Below are positions 36,421 through 49,145 of a stretch of DNA of 64,000 bases, piece by piece. The stretch's first letter is position 1. The number at the start of each line of letters is the position of its first letter. The position numbers were made by a program, and so were the translations under genes. The stretch is from the NCBI GenBank assembly GCA_936450465.1, contig OW388296.1, positions 31,411,638 to 31,475,637 of the forward strand. Direction: 5' to 3'. Source of the stretch: Gibbula magus (lineage: Eukaryota > Mollusca > Gastropoda > Trochida > Trochidae). The notes beneath the pieces were generated by a model. The model was given only the letters and a program-made list of their open reading frames with translations, was not told the DNA's origin and ran no database searches.

Positions 36421-36928
36421 TAACAAGAGTGCTCTGAGAGCACAAGAACCCCCGGGTTCCTTATTTTCCAAATGAGTACAAATGTAGTTTAATGTAATGT
36501 ATAAGGGTAATTTAATGACCTATTAACAATAAATAAGCATGTCAAGTATAGAAGGTCTATCACCAATCAATCAAATAGTATGGTTAAGTTTCTCACGAAA
36601 TCGATCCTACATCAAGGTCAAGGTCACAAGGTCAAAGGTTATAACCTCAGTGTGTGACAATGGAAACAAAACATTTTCAAATGCTGACGAATTAAAAGTT
36701 ACTGTCAGTCTGAAATCGGAAAGATGAGCGCTCTTAGTCAAGGTCAATAACTCTGAAAATATTAACCCGATCAGTCCCAAAAACATTACATACGTATCAC
36801 CGATGTATGTCTAAAGTATGTGTAAAATTTCAGAAAACGGTTGATTTCAGAAGTAACGTTTTCGTGACGGAGGGACAGACGGGCTGCGCCACGACATAAA
36901 TCCTCTTAGGTTTCACCTGGGGGATAAA
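36421..36928. mobile_element. about 510-bp dispersed element
   Basis: Starts ACAAGAGTGCTCTGAGAGCA and ends CACCTGGGGGATAA, with GACGGAGGGACAGACGGG near the right end. The first duplication unit (about 20000) is continuous here, so this is an insertion. No ORF of note. Class not known to me. Confidence 0.65.
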
Positions 36929-37423
36929 ATCCACCTTAGAATAGTCAGTATGTTTAACTCAGTATGCCTTTAAATAAGCGAAACATATTGAATTTGCTCT
37001 CCTTCAGTGCCAGGCCATAGTACTGTCACTCAATCTTTTCTGGGTCTTGCGTATTAAAAATTGACCTTAGTGTGACTCCGAAAAGTGACCAGAGTTAACA
37101 CATTCATGAAGGTAGAAGAACGATAGAAGGTAACAGTAGACATGGTAGGGGGAAAGGTAATTCCAGGATGACGGAATGGGTCAAAGGATGATCTAGTAAG
37201 AACCTTTTCTTATCTCAGGGATAGGGAACCCTTACTGGTTCCAATATAAATGACGTCATCCAATTCTTTGTTGTCTATACACCACCCGCAGTGGTACAAT
37301 GGCAAACATTATTCCATGCAAACGGTTGACATAATCAAAATGTGATATACTCAATATACAGCAACGTTTTAAAATATAATGTTTTTCAAGTTGCTGTAGT
37401 TATCCGAAAACTAGGTGAGGTGA

Positions 37424-37625
37424 GGGGATTTGGGGCTTAACGCCGCTTTGAAGAGTATTTCACTTATATCGCGGCTGCTAGTATTATGGCAGTTTGTTGG
37501 TGATTGAGTGACCTGCCCATGGACACAACACAGAGAGAGTCAGGTTACAAAATGTAGGTGCCTCCACCGGGATTCGAACCCGGGTCGTTGGCGTGAGAGG
37601 CCAGCAAGCTAACCACTGTGGTCCC
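37424..37625 (-). mobile_element. tRNA-derived SINE
   Basis: The 5' head (37557-37625, minus strand) contains an A-box-like AGTGGTTAGCTTGCTGG, a CTC anticodon-loop position and a B box GGTTCGAATCC, closest in layout to tRNA-Glu. The body contains ATCGCGG... and ends AGCGGCGTTAAGCCCCAAAT. The head does not fold into a complete acceptor stem and lies fused to a SINE body, so it is not a tRNA gene. Related 3' ends occur at 27831-27873 and 57404-57461. Confidence 0.78.
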
Positions 37626-38135
37626 CTGTGCATGATGTCGAAGGAATTGCTGCAGAGCCATCCATGCATTGTAATCAGAGGAGTTCTCTGATCGTCAAGT
37701 TTAGACAATCTAGATAATCAAAGATCAATGACATCCAAAACGGATAACAAACTCACGAGTTAGAACAATCGAAATGCCAAATAATATACGCGTCAATGAT
37801 TGATTGAAAATATAATCAGTAATTATCATTAAATGAAACAACATCATCAATGCATTTACATGAATAATTCCACAATCTTTAAAAAAAAGCATAAACAATC
37901 AGTTTAAATATTTGAACATAAAAGAAATGATGAATCGATGCGATATGACGAATCAGTCATATTCATGTTTATTACTCACCCGTTGAAGATATCGCCGTTA
38001 ATAAATCTACAATGTTTTGACGATTGAGGCCTCGTTATAATGGTTAAAAAATGACGTCACAATATCAACGCCGTGGTCGCAATGGAGCGTTCCATTAAAC
38101 GACGACTTCATGCAATTTTGTGACTGTGACTTTAA

Positions 38136-38630
38136 AGGTAAATGTACATCCATTGTGTCGTTTGGGGTCATATATGCTAAACGTTATATATTGTTTTATG
38201 ATGTCGGGAAATACTGACTGTTGCCGAAAATTGCCATTTGATCTTAGTCGACTTAGTATATTGACGATATGAAGGTAAAAGTTGTGATTTCTGATCGGAA
38301 GGCTGATGATGTACCGCGTGTGGCGCGCGCCAATGAGTCAAACGTAATTTTGGAATCTTGTTTATAACAGGCAAAATGATAAATTTGGGTTGATCATGTT
38401 TAATAGGTCATATACCTACTGTGCATGTAAATGGGACAGGTACTTTCGGTTTCTGCACATGCATATTGATGTTACTCTATTTTAATTGGAAACTAGTATT
38501 TATGATATATTTGGGGATTAGGGATGAACATGCAAGCCCAGTGAATTTATTCGCACTGTTACCAGCACATATGGTGCATCGGAACGTATTAAAGCCTAAT
38601 AAAATTTTATGAAACACAATGGATGCACCT
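38136..38630 (-). mobile_element. TTAA MITE family 2, copy 3
   Basis: 495 bp between TTAA (38132-38135 and 38631-38634). The right end GGATGCACCT and left end AGGTAAATGTACATCC show this copy is inverted and has a few extra bases at one terminus. It sits just upstream of the intact acetyltransferase gene. Confidence 0.85.
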
Positions 38631-38784
38631 TTAATGCGAGTCATGATTGAAATATTAAACTCGTCCCATTTAAAAAAGCAATTTATGAAACTCATGAATG
38701 GTATCGGTATCAACTTCTTTTCGCTCGGCATATATCCAACCAGATACTCCTTTCATAAGTATTGTTTAGTTTAGTATTCTCTAT

Positions 38785-38891
38785 ATTTCCCATTAATGCA
38801 CTTGAATATTCATTGCAGTCACTAGTCATGTTTCTGAATACGGTATTCAATTTTCACAAGTTTATCTACTTATAGGAGCGTCTTTTAACAG
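38785..38891 (+). promoter_or_regulatory. candidate leader exon / promoter-proximal block of the acetyltransferase gene
   Basis: A block including TGAATATTCATT, TTTCTGAATACGGT and TTTATCTACTTATAGGAG ends at AACAG|GTAATG, a good splice donor. The same block with the AACAG|GTAAT junction is found (minus strand) upstream of pseudogene B (ending 19696) and pseudogene D (near 36115). All three copies have CACAG immediately before A-ATG of coding exon 1, a matching acceptor. This suggests a non-coding first exon, with the promoter just upstream. The transcription start is not fixed by sequence alone. Confidence 0.5.
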
Positions 38892-39261
38892 GTAATGCAT
38901 GTACATTTGTTGTAAGCTTGTACTAAATCTAGTAGTGTGTAACCTTTGTAATTATACAACTGTTATATCATTTGACTGATGTAAGTCCTGTCAGGAAGCT
39001 ATATAATTTCCAAAATAAGTGAGAATGTTTTACAATAAGATTGGAAGACTTGAAATTTCCTCTTTCAACAATGCACATCATGAGACGTTTGGGGTGTAAG
39101 CATACATGTTAAAGAGAAGTTTAATAACTATTTGAAACGTTAAAAGTTTCTGAATAGAGAGTCCCGCATTGTAAAACCGGACCCGTATAAATTAATGTAA
39201 TATTTTAAACACTCTTTTTAAGCATTATGTGATATATATCATATGTTCTCTACATCACAGA

Positions 39262-42200
39262 ATGTCTTCCTGTGTTGTAAGAAAAGCCAATGCCAAGGAT
39301 TTCAAAGCCGTGCTCGACATTGGGACCGTTTACGATGGAATGGATTATATCCCCTACTTCTATCATGATTTCATCAACGATCCTGACTACATCTCTTATG
39401 TGTGTGAAGTGGACGGAAAGATTGTAAGTTACATGTATATATAAACCGGACAATATAACACTTTTATAATCAAAGACAAAAGTGTGTAATACCTTAATGT
39501 TACATCCATAATATCGTGTTTATTGGATACGATGGGCTTGTGGCGTGACATGATATCAAGCGTCTGTCCGTCCGTCCTTTTTTGTCCATCCGTAAATAAT
39601 TAGCTTTTTTTCTTATAAAGCACCACTGAGAGCTGAAATCCTGTGTACACACTCCAAATGGGATTATGAATTTAAAGACTCACAATAAAGGTCAAGGGGC
39701 TACGGCCTCAAAACCTATTTCAGTCTTCTGCACAAGTTAAAGCTCCAGAAGGCTGCAATGTTATGTACTGACTCCTCAGTAAAGAACCACTGACTGTGGA
39801 GAGCTGAAATCTTGTGTTCAGACTCAGGATTATTATTAGGTCTTCCAGACGAATGTCTGGAAGACCTATTGTTCTTATCCGTTTTTTTCTTATCATTTTT
39901 ACGTTTTTTTGTGCGCCAGATTCTGAAGTAACAGCTCGGCCGATTTGCATGAAATTTTCAGGGGTGATAGCCTGTGACACAAACTAGCCCTTTACGTCGG
40001 CCGATGTTTGATTTTCGACTTCTTCCATGAGTTATCACCCCTTGAAGTCAAAACTTTCAACCTTAATAGCTCGAAAACTAATAATGATAATTTCACAAAT
40101 CCTTCACCAATATGTTGGCAACAACATTCCCTATTCCTCATAACGAAGGTGAATAACTGCTACATAACGTGATTACGCCAAAATTAACATTTCGACTTGG
40201 TATATGAGTAATTTACAATTTAAAATCGTCAATTTTAAAAAAAGGGGCAAATTTGGCCTCCTTTTCAATGGGACATAACTCTGTCGCATATGAGGATATA
40301 TAAAACATATTTATGGCAATGTGATCCAGATACGTTAGGTAACATTTCTGTGGAACATCTACATGTGAAATTCGTGATTTTGAGACTTTTCGAGGGATAT
40401 TTTCTTTGGGGAATTTACGATCGTAAACCACTGAATATAGCAACACGTTTAATAGCTCATCATTCTGAAGTAGAAACGTCATTTATTAAGGAAAATAACT
40501 GTCAAACATTTATCTGTCATAGTTTACGTGTGACAAGTCATAGAAGATTGTCATTTTGCGAAAATTGCCATTTTTAGCAAAGTTGAAAGGGTCATAACTG
40601 CTATTTATGATATTTAAAAAAAGTTTGACACCTACGTATGCACAATTTCAAGTGCGACAGCTGTTATGTAGAGCCATTTCATCAAAAAGTTGATAGTTAA
40701 GTTTCAAACATTGCTAACGTCGTACAGGGGTCCGTAAATAAGCATATTGTAGTATTTTCCTTAATATTCAGAACATAATGCATTAATTATGTATGCAATC
40801 TAAACGAAGATTACATATACTAAAGTGGAATTTAAAGCACAACAGTTTATGTGTTGCAAATTATTATGGAAATGTTAATCGTTTTGTTCTAATAATGAAG
40901 AAGAAAATATAGGGGTCTATAAATATGGGATTTTCAGAGAGTTATTTTCTTTGGATATTTTCTATTAAAAAAACTACTGAAGATAGAGACATGTCATTTA
41001 AAAAAATATATTATGATTAATGGAAGGTTGAAGTCAAACATGGTGTTCAAGGTCAAGCAGAAGTCTTGAAGACCTGAGTACTGCCGCTGCAGTCCTAGTA
41101 TATAGTTATAATTACTTTGTTGCCCATAATAAGGGTAAAGGGGCCACGGCATCAAACGTTGTTCATTCTCTAGATCTCAAAATCCTAGCAAGGTGACATT
41201 TTCCCGTACAGACTACTGAGCCTAAGAGGATTATAAGTCGTAGATTGTGTGGCCCTGCGAAATATGAACCTATTTTCATCTTTATCTGCCGATCTAAACG
41301 CCCCGGCAAACTGAAATCCTGTTCACATTCACCTTAGGAAATGTATTAATTGTAAATTTAGTGACCCCAACTATTAGGGTCGATTCAGCTTCTTCACAAA
41401 AACTTACATCTTCTGTCGACAGATTAGCAGATGGTTAAGTACTAAATGGTGAGCTGCAGAGCGAATGGCTTTCGTTTTTGTGCATAAAAAGCTAATCTTG
41501 TAAAATATATGGGTTACAAATTGGTTAACATCCCAATATTCCAATCACATTATTGCGAAGTTAAGTCTACTGCGTTTTGTAATTGTATCTACATGTAAGG
41601 TACTTTTCATGTTGCGACTTCTGAAATAAGACAATTTCAACAAATACTCTTGGATGACTCGCTAGCAGCCAATTTGCAAATCAATGGCTACTTTACCGTT
41701 CTATCAAGTATATTCTCTTATTTATTTGAATTACAGGGAATGAAAACGATTTGACTATAGAAGTAGTAGCATAAAGAACACAAAATAGGGAAATGACTAG
41801 ATTTTAAGCAAATAAACTTTTGACATTTGACAAAAATAAAATCTGATACCAAAGTCTTGTTTACATTAAATGCAGTAAGTTTGAGTCGCATTATGACACT
41901 GTATTCAGTACAATAACACCGATGATTGTATAGTTATTTTAGTGTAATGTATACTAATATATGTGGTGAAGGTTAACATCCAGAAATGATACCAGCTTTT
42001 CCTGAGGACCATACAGCTGCTGAACAAAAGTTTGTTTAACTGTTCCCCCAACTCAGAGCAAATATCATATAATTCTGTGTTCATTTAAGTTTGATTTATA
42101 CCTTAAATATGCCCGCAAAAGTGACGAATCTTTGTTTAGATGTAAAAAAAATAATTTCTGTATCATATACTTAAATATGATACTAATATTTCTACAGGAG

Positions 42201-43669
42201 CAAATATGGCAAACATTTATATAACACCGGGGTCCAAAAATCCCCAAATTTATGTTGTTTTATAAAATTGTCATTTTTTAATCATTTAGGGAAAAAACAT
42301 AATTCCTATCATCACATTGACCAATATTTTCTATTACTGTCGAAATTTTACCGACATTATGTTAAATTAATATTTTATTGCAGAAACAATGAAATCTAAA
42401 TTTTCAAAAGTTGACCCCTTGTCTCTTTTGTCAAAATTGTTTCTGGCATGTTACATATCTGTCCCTTGTTTATGTAGTGTAAAAATGACTTCTCTACATC
42501 TTGTCCAAAAAATAGTATCCATAATGTGTTCTGTTAAGAAACAGTGCCAAATTGAATTTTTTCCAAAAATGATGATTTTACGTAAGAAATTCTGCATAGT
42601 TAAACAAACTTTTGTTCAGCAGCTATACACTTTAAAAGCAGATTAGCAATTGTGTAGACTACCCTTTTGCAGATTGGCTATCAGTGTGGCTTGATACATG
42701 ATGATGGCAGAGTGATTCAGGCAAGGGCAGGGCGTGTAATACCATCACACCAGGGGAGAGGGTTCAGTAAGGCCATGGGTGTCCGCTTACGAGAAGACAT
42801 AGCAAACAACGCCAATATACAATACATTCGGTTTGCTACTTACAGTGATTCCATCAACTGGGCAGACGTTCATGAAGACCCAAGCAAGAAACATCTGCAA
42901 ACGCTGGTGAGCCACATGATAGTTCGTCACATTGCTGTGACCATTCACATCTGATAGAAATAAAGTGTTTGTAACATCAAATTATGATGGTCATTTCAAT
43001 ATATCTCATATCTTTCTAAGGGATTGTTTGTGGTTAAATCGTTACAACACCATACTATCCAGCATCGTACATTATGATGTGATATCGTTTTTTTATTTTA
43101 TTCAGAAAGTATATAAGTTCATGATGCCACGTCCAAGCACAAGTTACAAACTATCAAACATGATGCGCCTAAACAAAACACAACTTGACGTCATCTTTGA
43201 TTGCAGCACTCTCTGTTACAAGCTGTTTCCTCGAGGAATCATACACGTGCATTACATTGCTCTAGGACTGGAAAAGAAGAACATCCGACACATCATTAAC
43301 GACAACACATCAGTGTATGTTAAGGTCTCGGAGGAGAGTACACTCAACGAAGACGAAATGACGATTAAAGCTGTGTCAACCATAAGTATTGGTCTTCGTT
43401 ACTGGAGTGCAGCTGGTCAGGTGTGTGAAATATCCTTCTATGGAGAATACCTCCATGACCTAGAAGATCATATTCGGGCTCATACACTAGACGTGCCAGA
43501 AAGTGAATCTATCACTGTTGGCTTGTTTGTGTCCCAGCTATTTCCGCAAGAGATTTTGGATGACGTCTATAAGAAATTTACCAAAGGCAATGGAAAGCAT
43601 CTTGGCTATTATCACTCGGCTGTCGTGGAAAAGAAACTTAAAAATACACCGGCAAAATCGAAGTACTAA
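39262..43669 (+). CDS. NAT16-like (histidine N-acetyltransferase-type) GNAT acetyltransferase, intact
   Basis: Three coding exons: 39262-39423 (residues 1-54), 42673-42906 (55-132) and 43106-43669 (133-319). All junctions are phase 0 with consensus sites (ATT|GTAAGT, TTTTGCAG|ATT, CTG|GTGAGC, TTATTCAG|AAA), giving 319 aa, near the usual family size. Residues 24-37 (YDGMDYIPYFYHDF) match the NAT16 YGGLDYLPxxYH block. HQGRGFSKA (80-88) is the acetyl-CoA-binding loop, with Ser where Ala/Gly is usual. The C-terminal domain carries RHIINDNTSVYVK (193-205) and GLRYWSA. In vertebrates this family acetylates the alpha-amino group of histidine; the substrate here is inferred, not shown. The start is the first ATG after the conserved acceptor. 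AATAAA lies at 43866. It is the only undamaged member of the local array. Intron 1 is 3.2 kb and full of repeats. No membrane segment or signal peptide is evident. Confidence 0.88.
39833..41093. mobile_element. repeat element inside intron 1
   Basis: Opens with a hairpin, TAGGTCTTCCAGAC / GTCTGGAAGACCTA, and ends near GAAGTCTTGAAGACCTGAG. The interior repeats GGGCAAATTTGG-, GGTCATAACTG- and GACATAACTCTG-like phrases. It splits an older degenerate repeat array of about 130 bp (39600-39830 and 41100-41380: GGTCAAGGGGCTACGGC and relatives). No ORF. The ends are approximate. Confidence 0.5.
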
Positions 43670-43970
43670 GTGTCATTTGCCACCTAAATGATTCTGAACT
43701 TAGACAAGCTTACCGGGACGATTTGCTGCTAAGATGATACTTATATTAATTAACTCAATTAATTGTGAGACATGACCAATATACACACACCAAGATCTGG
43801 TGACAAGGACACAGTCATATTGATGTAGGCTACATGTGACTGTTTAAATAATGAATAATGAAGGTAATAAAACAATCCAATCATCAACACCAGCATTTAA
43901 AACTTTAACCAGAAAAAGGACTATTGAAAGGTATATGCTAAATTCTAAACAACACTAAAAGAGTTGAGTT

Positions 43971-44465
43971 TTGCTTGTAAACTATGTCGACTGCCCTTTA
44001 ATCATTTGTAACTCTCTCACATTTTACAGTTCTCAAAAATCATTACTTGCCTGTGGAAAATATTTGGTAAACATTACTTCCCATGAACATAGACGTGTAT
44101 TAACCTTATTTACAAGTGGATTTCTGAGTAAGAAAAATGTAAATACTAATAATGCTTATATCTGTAAACATTGTAATGTAACGCTGAACGAAAAAGTTAT
44201 TTTGTATTACTGTACATGTATATATTTTGTATCAGAGAGAGAAGTTTCATCCCAAATTGTAATAGTGACAAAAACAATTATACTAATGCTTCAGCACTTT
44301 GTCAATCAGCCAATAACATATTTCTGCTAAATCTTGCTAAATATCTTCAACATTTATTTAAATGTATAAAACAAAAGAATGTATCTCTGTAATATATTGA
44401 TGTAAACACATTTGTACTTTGGGTCTTTGGCCTTTCTACAAATAAAACATCTTAAATCTTGAATC
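43971..44465 (+). mobile_element. LINE 3' remnant
   Basis: The frame near 44100-44250 gives SGFLSKKNVNTNNAYICKHC and NVTLNEKVILYYCTCIY, a CxxC...H/C-type C-terminal block of LINE ORF2. The 3' end reads TTTGGGTCTTTGGCCTTTCT then AAATAAAACATCTTAAATC. It is the same general type as 23862-24520 and lies just beyond the duplicated flank of the intact acetyltransferase. Confidence 0.7.
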
Positions 44466-45809
44466 TAATCATTTGTAAGCAAAATCAACCGAGAGAATGA
44501 CATGCAGTGTAAATTACATTTAATAGCAGAACGTGCTTGTAATGATGCTGACTATGAATGTATAAATGTTTGATACATGATACTTTGATGTGAATATGGA
44601 TGAAAGATTCATTTAATAATCGAATGTCAGTTTGTGTGTTTGCAATGAAAAATAAATGATGTCAGAGCGTCATTCACAATCTTGTGACCAAAGCGAGCTT
44701 CTGAGGTGCACATCGTTCAAAAATGGGCATTACGAGATCAATTCCAATAAACTGAAAGAATTATTTGAGTGGGTCAGTTGGTAAGACTTTATGGAAAAAA
44801 GAAACGGAAACGTGGTTTTGACACAGCAGGAGACATAACAAACAACAATAACACTTCATTATAAGAGTAAGTTTGATGAGGTTCCGCAAAGTGATCTCCT
44901 CGGAATCGTTCCTTTTCAATCTATCTTAAAGGGAAAGTTCTATCACCGATCTATCGGCAGCATCCGCCATCTTGGATTTTTGACATTTCTTGAAATGAAA
45001 ACACGCTATAAATTTACCCAATTTAAAGTTTTTGTAATAATAAAACATATACATTGATAGAACATTCACATAGTAACAAATGACGTATCATAAAACTAAT
45101 AAACACTATGCTGTTAGGCCGTAGCCAAGTTTTCCCCACTCGCAGTGCCGATGAATGGCTTCAATTCTCATTGTTTTTATTTTTCAACCAATGTGCGCTT
45201 GTCTTTATCAAGTTATGAAATGTAAAGTCATCAAAGTATTAATTCATTAATATATTTCAGTTTGACGATGTTTTAATCATATATTAATAGCATATATGTG
45301 TAAACGGGAATATCCTCTGGAATTTCGTTTCCACCAAAAATACCCCGATAGGGATGGAATCTTCTCTTGAGACTAATATTCATCTGCATGTTCAAAAGTT
45401 TGACTTCAATCTGCAAGTTAGACATGATTCTGACACTACTCTGTCGGGAAAGCTGAACATTATGACTGGGCTTGAAAAACACATTCTGGTAGAATGCTAT
45501 TTCTGAAAGCATGTTGCCATATTAAAACCTGCATCCTTGTACGGTAGATTTTCAAAGAACAAGATGGCACTTTTTCCGTTGTTGCAATGCTCATTAAAAA
45601 AAACCCCATCAACTCAAGTCTTAAGCAACATTTTAAAGCAAAATCGGATTTTTGCAAATGGAGGTGTGTAAATTGATGTTACCAATATTGATTCATATAT
45701 TGACGATAATCTAAAATATATTAGGTACGATTTACCTTTTTGAATTACACAAGTGCAGTATCTCAAGCGACAAAATGTAAAATATACCTGGACCCATTTA
45801 TAGAGTTAA
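44466..45809. other. no gene seen
   Basis: Unique-looking AT-rich sequence with short open frames only; no family recognised. Confidence 0.4.
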
Positions 45810-46176
45810 AGGGGCAGTAGCACGTTTTTTGGCTTAAGTTAGTCAATGATATGTTTTTGAAAAATAAAGTCACCAATAGTAAAATTTCCTTCTCTCTTCA
45901 TAGAATAATGTTTTAAAATGAGTGTCCATGGTTCCGTAAAGCCATGTGAATCGTTTTTGTCATTCAAAATGATAAATTGTGTATAATATAATATAATAAT
46001 AAAATGGCCGCCATGCCATTTTTGCTTTATACGCAACACCGTTATTACCACTATGGATAATTGGTTTGTGTAATAATATGTTTTACATTCTAAGGAAAAT
46101 ATAAATGACATAGAATATCATTATAAATGGGAAATTTGAAAAAATAAAATTTGCAAAAAAACGTGCTACTGCTCCT
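45810..46176 (+). mobile_element. TTAA MITE family 1, copy 3
   Basis: 367 bp, left flank TTAA (45806-45809), right flank CTAA (46177-46180, one substitution). Ends AGGGGCAGTAGCACG and CGTGCTACTGCTCCT. It carries an extra AATATAATATAATAA stretch in the middle compared with the other copies. Confidence 0.86.
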
Positions 46177-46898
46177 CTAATATCGAGTCCTTATATATCA
46201 TTAGAATACAATTTAGAAAAGTTTGCATGTATATTAGCTTAATTTATCATTTAATGCGCTTGAGAACATGCCGGTTGATAAAATGTCATGAAAGCAAACA
46301 TAAATGCTTTAGAATGTGTTCACTTTGATTGGATTTTCATTTAACAAGGATATTTGTCTGTGTTATCAGATTTTCTTAAGGTTAAGGTAATAATCTCAAC
46401 TTTCTAAGTATTGTATATCCATCAATCCATAGATGTTACAGTTGTAATAACACACTTATATATGTACATTCGAACTGTAATACAGATTGTTGCGAGAAGT
46501 TGTAATATTTGGTGAGAAAGGGTCATCACTATGAATTCTGATGAAACTGAATTGTTAAGGTGTTCGGCATCATCAAGACTAACCTATTCAATCGCATTCT
46601 TGATATCAGTGTTCAACTCTCCAGCAATTTGAGCACACGCAACAACACACGTCCTGTCATTTACACAAACTTTTAATTGTTTAAAATTGCAATTTTCGGC
46701 CATATAGTTAGGCCCAAGACATAAGGAACGGTAGATATAATAAAGTTATCATTGTTGCATAAATCACTATTACTGACTACTTTGTAGGTTCCCGGTGTAT
46801 TCACGTATAAGAGTTGAGAGCACGCTTCACACGCACTCATGCATGTCTCATGTCTACCCTCGTACCTCAGTCTAGTGATTTTTACGCCACGTGTTTAA

Positions 46899-47254
46899 AG
46901 GGGCAGCAGCACGTTGTTTCGGTGAAATAAGTCGATGAAATGTATTTGAAAAATAATGTTACCAATAGTAAAACACCCTTCCCTCTTCGGAAAATCAAGT
47001 TAAAAAATTAGTGTATATGGTTCCGTAAAGCCATGGCAATCTTTTTTTGTTATTCAAAATAATAAAATGTGTTCACAATAAAATGGCCGCCATGCAATTT
47101 TTGCTTTATATGCAGCACTGTTTTCACCACTACGGAAAATTGGTTTGTGTAATAATAGGTTTTACCCTCTGAAGTAAATATAAATGACATAAACTATCAT
47201 TATAAATGGGAAATTTGAAAAAATAAAATTTGCAAAAAACGTGCTACTGCCCCT
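46899..47254 (+). mobile_element. TTAA MITE family 1, copy 4
   Basis: 356 bp between TTAA (46895-46898 and 47255-47258). Ends AGGGGCAGCAGCACG and CGTGCTACTGCCCCT. No ORF. Confidence 0.88.
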
Positions 47255-47258
47255 TTAA

Positions 47259-48352
47259 GGTTGTGCGCAGGGTGGATGCGACTCTACATTTTGTGGAACA
47301 TGTCCGCAGTCTATACCCATCAATCAGATCGTTCGAACGGGTGTCTTCTGCGGACAAACGTTCACGGGAGAGGTTTTTGTGGCCGATTTTCGAGTTTGAA
47401 GAGCTATCAAATTTATCGTAGGGTTGACATATGTCCGTTTTTTGCCGAGAAAGGTAAAATTGATAAGTACGTGCGTTCATTTGTGTATGTCACCAATTCT
47501 TAGAGTAACCTTTGACCTAATGTTGAATGGACCATTAGGTCGGCAACATGGCTGCCCGTGCTCCTTTACTCTATGTTTTATATAGGGGGTAGGTTTTTTA
47601 ACGTATGTTTTACATACATTTTACTTACGATATCGAGTTCCTGTGCTCAATTCATAGGGGAAGGATTGTAAGGAAAATTCGGTACTGTCTAGTATCCATT
47701 TGACGTGGTAAACCATAGGGCTGCATGCTAGCTAGTAGACCGAGAGTAAACAGTATCTTTAAAGACTCGCGTGCAACTGCGCCTGTCGTTTCTATATATT
47801 TTGGTTTGAAGTCGGAGCATTAAGTTTTTGCGTTTCTTGTTTTCTTCTCGTAGAGCCGGTTGATATCTCTTAGTTGCAAGGTGCAAGTTGTTTAAAATAA
47901 TGGTGATAGTTTAAAAAGCAGGTCGTTTGCAATCACAAACACGTCCTCAGCCTTTCATTTTAATCACGTTAACTAGTAAACTGTCGACCCCCACTTGCCC
48001 GAGTCGGGTCTGGAGATTTGTTTCACTTATACTAAACTAGTTCAAAATATAATAATTTAAATATTTAGCTTGAGATTAGATGAGATTAGAAATGTTGACG
48101 TATATATTTCAACAGTAAATATCATATATATTTTGGGAGGAAATAGAGAATACAGAAATTGAATTGACAAAAAAGACCGATTATAACTTGAATTTCGGGA
48201 AGCAAATAAAGTTTCAATATTACGATCAGCGAAATATTGTGAAACTTATAACATATTTACCCATTTTATTATGGCTTTATACTTACATTATTTCAGTGAA
48301 ACTACTTATCAAGTTTGCGTTCTGTTTAGTCCACTGCAGCTCACAAGTATAT
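47259..48352. other. no gene seen
   Basis: Open frames at 47230-47503 on both strands overlap one another and begin in the MITE; no similarity recognised. The remainder is AT-rich and featureless to my reading. Confidence 0.4.
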
Positions 48353-48545
48353 AAGATAAGATAAGATAAGATAAGATAAGATAAGATAAGATAATTCTTT
48401 AATGTCCATTGGAAATTTGTTTTACACTGTTTTCAGGCAAAACAAAAATACATAAAATGTATATACCACATAGAGATAAATATATATATAATACACACAT
48501 GTATAAACCAAGATACATATTTCACAAAGTAGATCACAGTTAAAT
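48353..48545 (-). mobile_element. truncated LINE 3' end with (CTTAT)n tail
   Basis: A run of ATAAG repeats at about 48353-48392 adjoins TTCTTTAATGTCCATTGG. Read on the minus strand this is CCAATGGACATTAAAGAA followed by (TTATC)n, the usual 3' end of CR1/L2-like LINEs. No coding part remains. Confidence 0.65.
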
Positions 48546-48598
48546 CAAGTCAAGTCTCCCCAATGTGGATAGAGAACTCCAGACATTGGTGAGGTCAC

Positions 48599-48757
48599 TG
48601 TACTGTTTCACTCTTGGAGCAAGAATTACACAGCGAGTTAACCCTTGGAAACTTTTATTCCTTTTATCAACAAACATGGAGTTATGCTGACAGCGGAATA
48701 AAAGTTTCCAAGGGTTAACTCGCTGTGTAATTCTTGCTCCAAGAGTGAAACAGTACA
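48599..48757 (-). repeat. 3' LTR of the BEL/Pao element, palindromic
   Basis: 159 bp from TG to CA. With two further bases on each side it forms a perfect 65-bp inverted repeat (48597-48661 against 48695-48759) around a 33-nt loop. The right LTR lacks the second arm except its last 13 bases. The adjacent internal sequence GTGAAAAATCTA also appears inverted beside the other LTR. Confidence 0.82.
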
Positions 48758-49145
48758 GTGAAAAATCTATGGTTGCCGTTAGTTTTGCCTATATTTGAGT
48801 TTATGAAGGGAAGTTGTCCCCCAACCTTGTATACAGGACCATGCGGTCTGCTAGCCTGAGTTTCTTCCCCTTCAGACTGGAGAGTTCCAAAACATAAAAG
48901 CTAGTGAAGCAGTCGTAAAATATATACTGTTGAGCCATAAAGCACTGTTAAAAACATGTGTAACAGAATATCATTACACTACTCAAACCGTATGATATCC
49001 ATACTCAAGTCAATAATACTAAACATCAAAACTTGATAAACAACTGAAATGCAAAGCTGCAGATGCTTAATTGGAAAAATATACTGAACGAAAATGCTTG
49101 ATCTAGGGTTAAAACACTTCTGGAATATCTAAGCTCAATCGATGA

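Larger units (their letters stand above)
25260..37260. repeat. segmental duplication unit 2
   Basis: Counterpart of 14100-22070 in the same orientation, lengthened by a 2.97-kb TTAA element in intron 2, a LINE relic at 33.0-34.5 kb and further elements at 35.2 and 36.4 kb. Flank similarity extends beyond the exons on both sides, so it arose by DNA duplication and not retroposition. Confidence 0.75.

Noticed and set aside
37557..37625. A tRNA-Glu-like gene
   Set aside because: A and B boxes are present, but no proper acceptor stem is seen and the segment continues into a SINE body.
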